DNA from: Proteobacteria bacterium ST_bin14
GTDB taxonomy: Bacteria; Pseudomonadota; Alphaproteobacteria; Sphingomonadales; Sphingomonadaceae
Direction: 5' to 3'
Assembly: GCA_002083655.1 (NCBI GenBank)
Contig: MSXR01000026.1
Coordinates: 1 to 49,745, forward strand
DNA length: 49,745 nt
Shown: positions 35,281 to 42,923 of the stretch, in pieces
Layout: each line of letters begins with the position of its first letter
Numbering within the stretch: position 1 is the first letter of the stretch
Translations under genes and position numbers: made by a program
Notes under the pieces: generated by a model
Database searches by the model: none
The model's input: the letters and a program-made list of their open reading frames with translations, nothing else
What the model was told of the DNA's origin: nothing

Positions 35281-35808
35281 ATGATCGAGACCGAGCGGCT
35301 AATCCTGCGCCTGCCAGAGCCGCGTGACCGCGCGGCGCTGCACGCGATGTGGGCTAATCCGGCGGTGATGGCAGAATTAGGCCCGGTGAAGGACGCGGAC
35401 GCCAGCGATGCGGTGATCGCCAAACATGATGGCTATCGCTATGAGGGGCTGGGCTTCTGGGTCGTTATACGTCGTTCGGACGGCGCGATACTTGGTTTTT
35501 GCGGGCTGAAACGCGGCGATGCGCATAACCCGATTGCGGGTGAAATCGAGGCGGGCTGGATCATCGACCAGCCTTATTGGCGGCAGGGCTATGCGCTGGA
35601 GGCGATGATCGCGGCGCTCGCCTGGGGCTGGGCGCATTTCGATGCGCCGCGCATCGTCGCGATTACCTCGGCGATCAATATCAAGAGCCAGCGGATGATG
35701 GAGCGACTGGGGATGCAGCGGCTGGCAGATGGCGATTATGATCATCCTCTGATTCCACTCGGCGATCCGCTGCGGCCAATGGTCACTTATGCGATCGACC
35801 GACCATGA
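35281..35808 (+). CDS. GNAT N-acetyltransferase (RimJ/RimL-like), first of a pair
   Basis: 175 aa. It starts 'MIETERLILRLPEPRDRAALHAMWANPAV', typical of the Acetyltransf_3 family. The acetyl-CoA site region is 'IEAGWIIDQPYWRQGYALEAMIAAL' (about 84-110), followed by 'INIKSQRMMERLGMQR'. These enzymes acetylate protein N-termini or small amines; the acceptor is unknown. Its stop overlaps the next start (ATGA). The two neighbours are similar in layout and may derive from a tandem duplication followed by divergence. Confidence 0.85.
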   Translation: MIETERLILRLPEPRDRAALHAMWANPAVMAELGPVKDADASDAVIAKHDGYRYEGLGFWVVIRRSDGAILGFCGLKRGDAHNPIAGEIEAGWIIDQPYWRQGYALEAMIAALAWGWAHFDAPRIVAITSAINIKSQRMMERLGMQRLADGDYDHPLIPLGDPLRPMVTYAIDRP

Positions 35809-36368
35809 TCGAAGCCGAACGACTCCTCCTCCGCCCGTGGCAGGACAGCGACCGCGCGCCCTTTGCGGCGATGGGGCAGGATGAAGCCGTCCGCCGGTTC
35901 CTCGGTCCGCCGCAGTCGCGTGCGGAAAGTGATGCTCTGGTCGACCGCATCACCCAGACGCAGGCGCATCTCGGTTATTGCCTTTGGGCGATTGAGCGGC
36001 GCGCCGATGCCGCGTTTCTGGGTTTTTGCGGCTTGAACCCCGCCCCGGCGGGAACCCCGATCGAGGGGCGAATAGAAATCGGCTGGCGATTGGCCCATGC
36101 CTATTGGGGGCATGGCTATGCGCGCGAGGCAGCATTGGCGTCGCTCGACTGGGCCTGGGCCAATCTGGCGGTCGAGGCGATTTTTGCCATGACGGTACCA
36201 GCAAACACCGCGAGTTGGGGGCTGATGGAACGGCTGGGGATGCACCGTCTGCACGATCTCGATTTCGATCATCCCGCTGTGCCCGATGGCAGTTCGTTGA
36301 AGGGCCACATTGTTTACGGCATTGATCGGCCTGCAGATCGACCTTTTGTTAACCAAATTCCCGGATGA
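35805..36368 (+). CDS. GNAT N-acetyltransferase (RimJ/RimL-like), second of a pair
   Basis: 187 aa. The same layout as the previous gene: 'MIEAERLLLRPWQDSDRAPFAAMGQDEAV' at the start, 'IEIGWRLAHAYWGHGYAREAALASLDWAW' in the acetyl-CoA region and 'NTASWGLMERLGMHRL' near the end. It overlaps the gene before it and the gene after it by four bases each. Acceptor unknown. Cytoplasmic. Confidence 0.85.
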   Translation: MIEAERLLLRPWQDSDRAPFAAMGQDEAVRRFLGPPQSRAESDALVDRITQTQAHLGYCLWAIERRADAAFLGFCGLNPAPAGTPIEGRIEIGWRLAHAYWGHGYAREAALASLDWAWANLAVEAIFAMTVPANTASWGLMERLGMHRLHDLDFDHPAVPDGSSLKGHIVYGIDRPADRPFVNQIPG

Positions 36369-38656
36369 CCATGACGGTGCGTCGCCAGCGCGATGCGATC
36401 GGGGGTCGGGCAATGTACGAAGGCAAGATTAAAGCGGCCAGCACGACGCGCGTGACGACACCGCTAATCTTTGCAGTCGCGATCCTGGCGGGTTCTTTCC
36501 TGCTGTTTTTAGTCCAACCGATGGTGGCGCGGATGGCGCTGCCGCGGCTTGGTGGCGCGCCGGCGGTGTGGAACTCCGCCATGCTGGTTTATCAGGCGCT
36601 GTTGCTGGGGGGATATGCCTATGCGCACGCGCTGGGGCGCGTTCCCGTGCGGGCGCAGGCGCTGATCCATATCGCTGTTCTTGCCGTCGCCGCGCTGTGG
36701 TTGCCAATCGGGCTGATCGCGATGGATTTACCGGCTGATGCGCAACCAGCGCTTTGGGTGCCGTGGCTGCTTGGTCTGTCGATCGGGCCGTTGTTCTTTG
36801 CAATTTCTGCGCAAGCGCCGTTGCTGCAACGCTGGTTCAGCGTCGCCCATCCGGGGCGTGATCCCTATGCGCTATATGCCGCGTCCAATCTGGGCAGTTT
36901 TGGCGGGTTGATCGCCTATCCGTTGCTGGTTGAACCCGGCCTGGCGCTGAACGCGCAAAGCGGGTTGTGGAGCGCGGGCTATGCGCTGGTGGCGGTGCTG
37001 GTGATCACGTGTGCGCTGGCACTGCCGCGCGCAACGCGCCCCAGCGTGGCGGCTGGCCCTGCCAGCGCAGCGCCTGACCCTGCCAGCGCAGCCCCTGCCG
37101 CCCGCACGGTTGGTTACTGGATTTTGCTCGCATTCGTGCCGTCTGGCATGATGCTGGCGACAACAACCTATATCACCACTGATATTGTCGCGATGCCGCT
37201 GCTGTGGGTGATCCCGCTCGGGCTGTATCTGCTCAGCTTTTCCATCGCCTTTGCCGCTAACCGCACGCTGGCGAATGCGATTACCCGTTTTGCGCCGTTG
37301 CAGATCCTGCTGTTTGGCGGGGTAATGGTCGGCGGGTTTCAGGGCATGCCCTATTTTAACGCGGGCGTTGCGTTGACATTGCTGTTCACCATCTCTGTCT
37401 GCCTGCACACGACCATGTACCGCCATCGCCCGGCGCCAGACCGGCTGACCGGCTTTTATCTCGCAATGTCGCTGGGGGGCGCGCTGGGCGGTGTTTTTGC
37501 AGCACTGGTCGCGCCGGTATTGTTTGATTGGACATGGGAGTATCCGCTGCTGGTGTTCGCAGCCGGGCTGCTCGCGCCACAGGAATTGGTGATTGCGCCG
37601 CTCGCTGCACTATGGCGGGGCGATGCGCAGCGCAGGCGCATTCTGACGCTGGCGGTCGCGCTGGTGATTGGCGTGTTGATCGTCATGGCAACGCGCGATG
37701 TTGCTGCGTTTCAGGCAGGGCAAGGGCGGGGGGCAAGCTTTGCCGTAATCGTGGCAATCGCGCTGTTCGTGCTGGGGCGACGACTGCAATTTGCCCTTGT
37801 GCTGGGCGGCGCGCTGGTAATTTTTGGCGGGTTTCAGGCCGCGATGATCAGTTGGCAGGGCGATGCCCGCACCCGTAGCTATTTCGGCATCTACACGGTT
37901 GGCGGGAATGATCATGTGCGCCAGTTATCGCACGGCACAACCGTTCACGGCACACAGTTGATTGGGTCCGTTGTGCGGGAACGCACGCCAACGGCCTATT
38001 ATGTCCGCAATTCCGGGGTTGGGCGCGCGATGCTGGCGCTGCCTGTGCTCTATGGCCCCAAGGCAAGGGTGGGCGTGGTCGGGTTGGGGGCGGGGACGCT
38101 CGCCTGCTATGCACAGCCCGGGCAAGATTGGCGCTTTTACGAGATTGATCCGGCCATGGTTCGCATTGCCCGCGATACCGGCCAGTTCAGTTTCCTGTCA
38201 CGCTGCCTGCCTGATCCGGCAATCGTCATCGGCGATGCGCGGTTGAACCTGGCCACCCAGGCGGCTGACAGCCTTGATCTCCTGGCGCTGGATGCGTTTT
38301 CATCCGATTCGGTGCCGATGCATTTGCTGACGCGGGAAGCTTTTGCCAGCTATGATCGGGTGCTTGCCGCAAATGGCCTGTTGATGGTGCATATTTCCAA
38401 CCGGTTCCTCGATCTGGAACCAGTGCTGGCCGCGGCGGCAAAGGCGGGGGGCTGGACATCGGCCAAGCTGCTATACCGGCCCGCCGCCAACGCACCTGAG
38501 GGCGAGACAGTGTCGGCCTGGGTCGCGCTGTCCCGTGACAAGTCGGTGATCGACACGCTGAAGGCGGGCGGCGGCGAATGGCGGGCGTTGACCCCGCGGC
38601 AAGGCTTTACGCCGTGGACCGATGATTATTCGACCATCCTGCCGCTGCTGAAATAG
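36365..38656 (+). CDS. Membrane-fused spermidine-synthase-like protein
   Basis: 763 aa. The N-terminal half has about 10-12 hydrophobic helices, beginning 'LIFAVAILAGSFLLFLVQPMVARMALP'-type (segments 35-60), a pattern shared with fused proteins annotated as spermidine-synthase-like transporters. The C-terminal part (about 550-763) has a Rossmann fold 'VGVVGLGAGTLACYA', 'FYEIDPAMVRIA', 'IVIGDARLNL' and 'LLALDAFSSDSVP', matching aminopropyltransferases. The acidic residues after each strand fit a nucleoside-type substrate. Whether it makes spermidine, transports it or methylates something is unknown. A 21-bp direct repeat at 37057-37092 forms a Pro-Ala linker in one loop. The start overlaps the previous stop; an ATG at 36413 is an alternative. 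Confidence 0.8.
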   Translation: MTMTVRRQRDAIGGRAMYEGKIKAASTTRVTTPLIFAVAILAGSFLLFLVQPMVARMALPRLGGAPAVWNSAMLVYQALLLGGYAYAHALGRVPVRAQALIHIAVLAVAALWLPIGLIAMDLPADAQPALWVPWLLGLSIGPLFFAISAQAPLLQRWFSVAHPGRDPYALYAASNLGSFGGLIAYPLLVEPGLALNAQSGLWSAGYALVAVLVITCALALPRATRPSVAAGPASAAPDPASAAPAARTVGYWILLAFVPSGMMLATTTYITTDIVAMPLLWVIPLGLYLLSFSIAFAANRTLANAITRFAPLQILLFGGVMVGGFQGMPYFNAGVALTLLFTISVCLHTTMYRHRPAPDRLTGFYLAMSLGGALGGVFAALVAPVLFDWTWEYPLLVFAAGLLAPQELVIAPLAALWRGDAQRRRILTLAVALVIGVLIVMATRDVAAFQAGQGRGASFAVIVAIALFVLGRRLQFALVLGGALVIFGGFQAAMISWQGDARTRSYFGIYTVGGNDHVRQLSHGTTVHGTQLIGSVVRERTPTAYYVRNSGVGRAMLALPVLYGPKARVGVVGLGAGTLACYAQPGQDWRFYEIDPAMVRIARDTGQFSFLSRCLPDPAIVIGDARLNLATQAADSLDLLALDAFSSDSVPMHLLTREAFASYDRVLAANGLLMVHISNRFLDLEPVLAAAAKAGGWTSAKLLYRPAANAPEGETVSAWVALSRDKSVIDTLKAGGGEWRALTPRQGFTPWTDDYSTILPLLK
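37057..37092 (+). repeat. Short tandem duplication (21-bp period) encoding a Pro-Ala-Ser-Ala linker
   Basis: Two identical 15-bp blocks CCCTGCCAGCGCAGC, 21 bp apart in frame, encode 'PASAAPD' followed by 'PASAAPA' in a hydrophilic loop between the membrane helices. Confidence 0.7.
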
Positions 38657-38674
38657 CAGCGTTTCGGTTTGCCG

Positions 38675-39199
38675 TCAGAAGGCGGTGATCTGGGCTTGCA
38701 GCACGTCAATCGCCGCTTGTTGCGTCGTCAGTTGCGCCTCAGCCCGGGCGCGCGCGGCGATTAGCGCGGGATAGCCGGGCTGGCCCGTGGCACCACGATC
38801 AATCGCCAGTCTTTCCAGATCGGACAGCGCCGTAAGGCTTTGCGAGCGCAGGCTATCAAGCGCTGCCATTGCCGACTGCGCCGTCAACCAGGTCTCGCTG
38901 CCAGTGGCTGATCCCTGCGCCTGGCGGGCGGCAGCGGAGGCGCGTTGTTCGGCAGGGGTGAATGATTGCGCACTCGCTGCCAGCGCCGATTCAATCGTTG
39001 CAAGCTGGGCATCCAGCGCGGGATCGGCCGGGATGACGGTGGCCGGCGGATCCGCCAGTGCTGGCGCTGCTGCGGGTTGTTTTTCAACCGCGCGCGGCAG
39101 CAGCGAGGGATAGCGCTGGCTGGGCGCAACGCAGCCAGACAGCATCGCCGCGCAAGCGGCCAGGGCAAAGATGAGGGGGCGCAAAGCCGAACTGTCCAT
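38675..39199 (-). CDS. Hypothetical lipoprotein with helical region
   Basis: 174 aa from the ATG at 39199 (an upstream start at 39235 adds an unlikely stretch). The signal peptide 'LRPLIFALAACAAMLSGC' ends in a lipobox with Cys at about 23, so the protein is anchored in the membrane. The rest is Ala/Gln-rich and predicted helical, perhaps coiled ('LDAQLATIESALAASAQSF', 'ARAEAQLTTQQAAIDVLQAQI'). No family recognised; possibly an envelope spacer or organiser. Convergent with the spermidine-synthase-like gene, 18 bp between stops. Confidence 0.7.
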   Translation of the reverse strand: MDSSALRPLIFALAACAAMLSGCVAPSQRYPSLLPRAVEKQPAAAPALADPPATVIPADPALDAQLATIESALAASAQSFTPAEQRASAAARQAQGSATGSETWLTAQSAMAALDSLRSQSLTALSDLERLAIDRGATGQPGYPALIAARARAEAQLTTQQAAIDVLQAQITAF

Positions 39200-39281
39200 G
39201 ATCAACGCTCTATGCCGCCAGCGATGTTGGCGCAACGGGCTTGCGTATCGTGAAACGGCCCTCTATGGCTCCGCCCACCGT

Positions 39282-39358
39282 GCACCCGTAGCTCAGCTGG
39301 ATAGAGCATCAGACTACGAATCTGAGGGCCGGGCGTTCGAATCGCTCCGGGTGCACCA
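39282..39358 (+). tRNA. tRNA-Arg (anticodon ACG)
   Basis: 77 nt including encoded CCA. The acceptor stem GCACCCG pairs perfectly with CGGGTGC; D arm around TAGCTCAGCTGGATAGAGCA (39289-39308); anticodon stem TCAGA/TCTGA with loop CTACGAA gives anticodon ACG (inosine-modified, reading CGU/CGC/CGA); T loop GTTCGAATC. Discriminator A, then CCA. No integrase lies nearby, so it shows no sign of use as an attachment site. Confidence 0.97.
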
Positions 39359-39419
39359 CTTTCCTTTCCGTCGGATGATATGCGCGCAGATCGTTGGTCA
39401 CGATCTGCGTTTTGGCATG

Positions 39420-40463
39420 TCAAACCCCGTAATGTTGGCGATACCAGGCGACGAAATTCGGTACGCCGGCCGCCACCGGGGTGGACGGCACATAATCGAT
39501 CAGCGCGCGCAGCAAATCGGTTGATGCTTCGGTGCGCAGCACTTCACCCGGCTGCATCGGCAGTAAATTCATGATCGCCGGCTTGCCGACCGCCGTTTCG
39601 ATGGCGGCGATGTAATCCAGCAGGCGGACGGGTTCACCCTGGGCGATGTTGACGATGCGGTGCGGGGCGACAGGCGACAGGCTGTCTTCAGGCGAAACCG
39701 GCACTGTGCCCGGAACGGCACCGATCAGGCGGACGACCGCTTCGGCCAGATCAGCGACATAGGTAAAGTCGCGCACCATTTCGCCGTGATTATAAACGTC
39801 AATCGGCGTGCCCTCGATGATGGCGCGGGTGAATTTGAACAGCGCCATATCGGGCCGACCCCAGGGTCCATAGACGGTGAAGAAGCGAAAAAACGTCATC
39901 GGCACACCGAATAAATGGGCATAGCTGTGCCCCATCAACTCGGTTGCGCCCTTGGTGGCGGCATAGAAGGTCAGCGGGGTCGTGCACTGATCGGTTTCGC
40001 GGAAGGGCATGGCGGTGTTGCCGCCATAAAATGAGCTGGTCGAGGCGGCGAGCAGATGCGCCGGTTTGGTTCTGCGCGCGAGTTCCAGGATGTTGAAGCT
40101 GCCAACCAGGTTTGATGCGACATAGGTTTCGGGGTGATCAATCGAATAGCGTACACCGGCTTGTGCGGCGAGATGGACGACAATGTCGGGCTGGAACGCT
40201 TCCCACGCCGGGGCCAGTGCCGCCATGTCATCAATCGAAATGCGTGCCACGCTGAAATTCGGGTTGGCCGCCAGCACGGCATTGCGCTGTTCCTTCAGCG
40301 TCACATCATAATAATTGGAGAAATTGTCGACCCCCAGCACGGTGCAGCCACGGTCGAGCAACGCCTGGGCGACATGCATGCCGACAAATCCCGCCGATCC
40401 GGTGACCAGGATTTTTCGGCCAGCCAATGTCCCAGCCAATGTCCCAGACAGTGTCATCGTCAT
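39420..40463 (-). CDS. UDP-uronate 4-epimerase-like NAD-dependent epimerase/dehydratase
   Basis: 347 aa. NAD site 'ILVTGSAGFVGMHVAQAL' near 18-35; 'VDNFSNYYDVTLKEQR', typical of UDP-glucuronate 4-epimerases; 'STSSFYGG' and catalytic 'FYAATKGATE' (YxxxK); 'FRFFTVYGPWGRPDMALFKF' and 'VRDFTYVADL'. It interconverts the gluco and galacto forms of a UDP-uronic acid. It could supply a galacturonate-type donor to the polysaccharide locus, or act on the UDP-HexNAc-uronate formed by the dehydrogenase at 9017. It stands 10 kb from that locus on the opposite strand. The N-terminus holds a duplicated 'GTLAGTLAG' encoded by a 12-bp tandem repeat (40421-40444). Confidence 0.88.
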   Translation of the reverse strand: MTMTLSGTLAGTLAGRKILVTGSAGFVGMHVAQALLDRGCTVLGVDNFSNYYDVTLKEQRNAVLAANPNFSVARISIDDMAALAPAWEAFQPDIVVHLAAQAGVRYSIDHPETYVASNLVGSFNILELARRTKPAHLLAASTSSFYGGNTAMPFRETDQCTTPLTFYAATKGATELMGHSYAHLFGVPMTFFRFFTVYGPWGRPDMALFKFTRAIIEGTPIDVYNHGEMVRDFTYVADLAEAVVRLIGAVPGTVPVSPEDSLSPVAPHRIVNIAQGEPVRLLDYIAAIETAVGKPAIMNLLPMQPGEVLRTEASTDLLRALIDYVPSTPVAAGVPNFVAWYRQHYGV

Positions 40464-40717
40464 CGCTCACTTCCCTTGCGCCATTGCCGCCAACCACCAG
40501 CGCTGCGCTCAATCCTGGGCTTAAAGCACAAAAAAGTGAACAGTTCGGCATCGGCGAAAGGGCGACCGGGGCGCGTGATTGTGCGCGTTTGCGGGGCCGC
40601 ACGTGCCGCAGCGTCGCTAGTGGGTCTGTTCCCGGTCTGGCCAGTGGCCGGGGATTATGACTATCGTACAGGGTGACAGCGTCAGTCCGTCGTGTAACGA
40701 AATGCTGAACGCAACGA

Positions 40718-41653
40718 ATGGATATCATGCCCGATCTTGCTGTATTTTACGAACATCCCCTGTGGTTTGCGCCGCTGTTTGCTGCGCTGGATGCGCGCGG
40801 GATTGATTATGTGAAGCTGGGGATAGCGGGGCATAGCTTTGATCCCGCCGGTTCGCCGCCGCCTGCGCGCGTGGTGCTGAGCCGCCTTGCGATGTCGAGC
40901 TTTCTGCGCAGTGCCGATCATGCGATTTTCTATACGCCCGCGCTGTACGCGCATTGGGCGGGGCAGGGCGCGCGAATCATCAATGGCGCAGATGTGCTGG
41001 CCGTGGATGCGAATAAGGCCCGGCAGCTTGCGCTGATTGCGTCGCTGGGGCTGGCGATTCCCGCGACGCGGGTGGTGCACCGCGCGATTGATATTCCCGC
41101 AGCGGCCAAGGGCTTGCGCTTCCCCATCGTTGTAAAGGCCAATATCGGCGGATCGGGCGCGGGCATCATGCGCTATGATAGCGCTGATGATCTCGCGCTG
41201 GCGGTGGCCGACAAGTTCTTGCCGACCAGTATCGACGGGGTTTTGCTGGTGCAGGAATATGTGCCCGCCCGCGACGGCCGGATTACGCGGATTGAAACGC
41301 TCAATCGCAAATTCCTGTATGCGCTGGACATTGACGGGGGCGGGCAGTTTGATTTGTGCCCGGCAGATGCGTGTGTTGCCGATGGCAAACCGATTGCGAT
41401 GACCCAAGCTGATCCCGGCCCCATGCTGATCGACGCGGCAGAGCGGATTGCCGTTGCGACCGGGCTGGATGTGGGCGGCATCGAAGTGATGATCGATGAT
41501 CGTGACGGCACACCGCGATTCTATGATATCAATGCGTTATCAAATTTTGTTGCGAAGCCGCTGGAGGTTCTGGGCTGGGATCCGCATGAAAATCTGATCG
41601 ATTACATCGTCGCAGAAATCGACCTCGCAAAGCAAACTGGGGTGAAGGCATGA
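40718..41653 (+). CDS. ATP-grasp ligase (RimK-like)
   Basis: 311 aa. N-terminal pre-ATP-grasp region, then 'FPIVVKANIGGSGAGIMRYDSADDL' (Lys140 and Gly-rich flap 144-149), 'GVLLVQEYVPARDGRITRIETL', and the metal site 'GGIEVMIDDRD ... FYDINALSNF' (about 256-280). ATP-grasp enzymes join a carboxylate to an amine or thiol through an acylphosphate. It resembles RimK/glutathione-synthetase-like ligases, but the substrates are unknown. Its stop overlaps the ATG of the flavin monooxygenase, so the two proteins are made together. An ATG at 40727 is a possible alternative start; neither has a strong SD. Confidence 0.82.
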   Translation: MDIMPDLAVFYEHPLWFAPLFAALDARGIDYVKLGIAGHSFDPAGSPPPARVVLSRLAMSSFLRSADHAIFYTPALYAHWAGQGARIINGADVLAVDANKARQLALIASLGLAIPATRVVHRAIDIPAAAKGLRFPIVVKANIGGSGAGIMRYDSADDLALAVADKFLPTSIDGVLLVQEYVPARDGRITRIETLNRKFLYALDIDGGGQFDLCPADACVADGKPIAMTQADPGPMLIDAAERIAVATGLDVGGIEVMIDDRDGTPRFYDINALSNFVAKPLEVLGWDPHENLIDYIVAEIDLAKQTGVKA

Positions 41654-42678
41654 GATACGGTTACTGGATGCCGGTGTTCGGCGGTTGGCTGCGCAATGTG
41701 GCGGACGAACAGATGGATGCCAGCTGGGATTACACGCGGCGCCTGGCGATCAACTCGGAAAAATGGGGTTATGATCTGTCATTGATCGCCGAACTGAACA
41801 TGAATGACATCAAGGGTGTGGGCGCGCCAACGCTGGATGCCTGGTCAACGGCGGCGGCGGTTGCAGCGGTGACGAGCACGCTTGAACTGATGGTCGCGGT
41901 GCGCCCAAACTTCCACCAGCCCGCGCTGTTCGCCAAGGCGGCTGCCAATATCGACCAGATTGCCGGCGGTCGGCTGGCGCTGAACGTCGTATCGTCGTGG
42001 TGGGCAGATGAGGCGCGGCGATATGGCCTGCAATTCGACCAGCATGATGATCGCTATGCCCGTACCAGCGAATGGCTGAAGGTGGTTGAGGGGTTGTGGA
42101 GCGAGGAGGAGTTTGATTTCTCCGGCAAATTTTACACCACGGACAAGGCGATTTGCAGCCCAAAGCCGGTGCGCAAACCCGTTACTTATGCCGGTGGAGA
42201 GAGTGAGGCCGCCAAGAGGCTGATCGTCAATCAGTGCGATGCCTATGTCATGCACGGCGACCCGGTGGAAAATATCGCGCCCAAAATCGCTGACATGGCC
42301 GCGCGCCGCGCCGCCACCGGCAAACCAGCGATGCATTATGGCATGGCGGCCTATGCCATCGTCCGTGACAGTGAAGCCGAAGCCAAGCGGGAGCTGGAAC
42401 GGATCACGACAGTGGCAGAGCTGCCCGCCGGTTATGACAATTTCGACCAGTGGCTGTCTGGCACGCAGCTGGAACGCGAAATGAAGATCAACGAATATTC
42501 GGTCTCCAACCGGGGCCTGCGCCCCAATCTGGTCGGTACGCCTGAGCAGCTGCGCGAACGGATTGAGGAATATGAAGCTGCCGGGCTCGACCTGCTGCTG
42601 CTCCAGATGAGCCCGCAGGCTGAGGAAATGGAACGCTTTTCAGTCCAGGTCATGCAGCGCGAGCCTGTGACGGCGTAA
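41650..42678 (+). CDS. Luciferase-like flavin-dependent monooxygenase (LLM class)
   Basis: 342 aa. It opens 'MRYGYWMPVFGGWLRNV', followed by 'WGYDLSLIAEL', 'TLELMVAVRPNFHQPALFAKAAANIDQIAGGRLALNVVSSWW' (split 78-118), 'YTTDKAICSPKPVRKPVTYAGGESEAAKRL' and 'AYVMHGDP', the ordered blocks of the SsuD/SfnG-like branch. Such enzymes use reduced FMN and O2 to attack C-S or other bonds, and need a separate flavin reductase, none of which is nearby. The four-base overlap with the ATP-grasp gene implies one pathway. Whether it removes sulfite from a sulfonate or oxidises a peptide-like product of the ligase is open. Confidence 0.85.
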   Translation: MRYGYWMPVFGGWLRNVADEQMDASWDYTRRLAINSEKWGYDLSLIAELNMNDIKGVGAPTLDAWSTAAAVAAVTSTLELMVAVRPNFHQPALFAKAAANIDQIAGGRLALNVVSSWWADEARRYGLQFDQHDDRYARTSEWLKVVEGLWSEEEFDFSGKFYTTDKAICSPKPVRKPVTYAGGESEAAKRLIVNQCDAYVMHGDPVENIAPKIADMAARRAATGKPAMHYGMAAYAIVRDSEAEAKRELERITTVAELPAGYDNFDQWLSGTQLEREMKINEYSVSNRGLRPNLVGTPEQLRERIEEYEAAGLDLLLLQMSPQAEEMERFSVQVMQREPVTA

Positions 42679-42923
42679 CGCGGGGCGGGCAGGGCGGGGC
42701 TTCGTTAGTTACTGCACTAAAATGCCCCAATTGCGCATGAATCCTGCGTATTTGCGGGGTGTTACGATTCATTGTTGTGCAAATGCCATTCGTTTGCGAA
42801 CATCTGGTCGCTGGAGCTGTCTGGCGGGCCGATCTGTACCACGGATTGCGACGGTGCCGCGCACAGGATGACACAGCGGTAAGGGGGGACCTGAAATATC
42901 GGCTGCGCGATTTCGGGGGCATC
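42679..42923. promoter_or_regulatory. Upstream region of the amine oxidase gene
   Basis: 245 bp between the flavin monooxygenase stop and the amine oxidase ATG. It is A+T-richer at about 42720-42800 than its flanks and probably holds a promoter, so the downstream pair may be a separate transcript. Start GTTACGATT... elements were not resolved. No gene seen. Confidence 0.3.
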
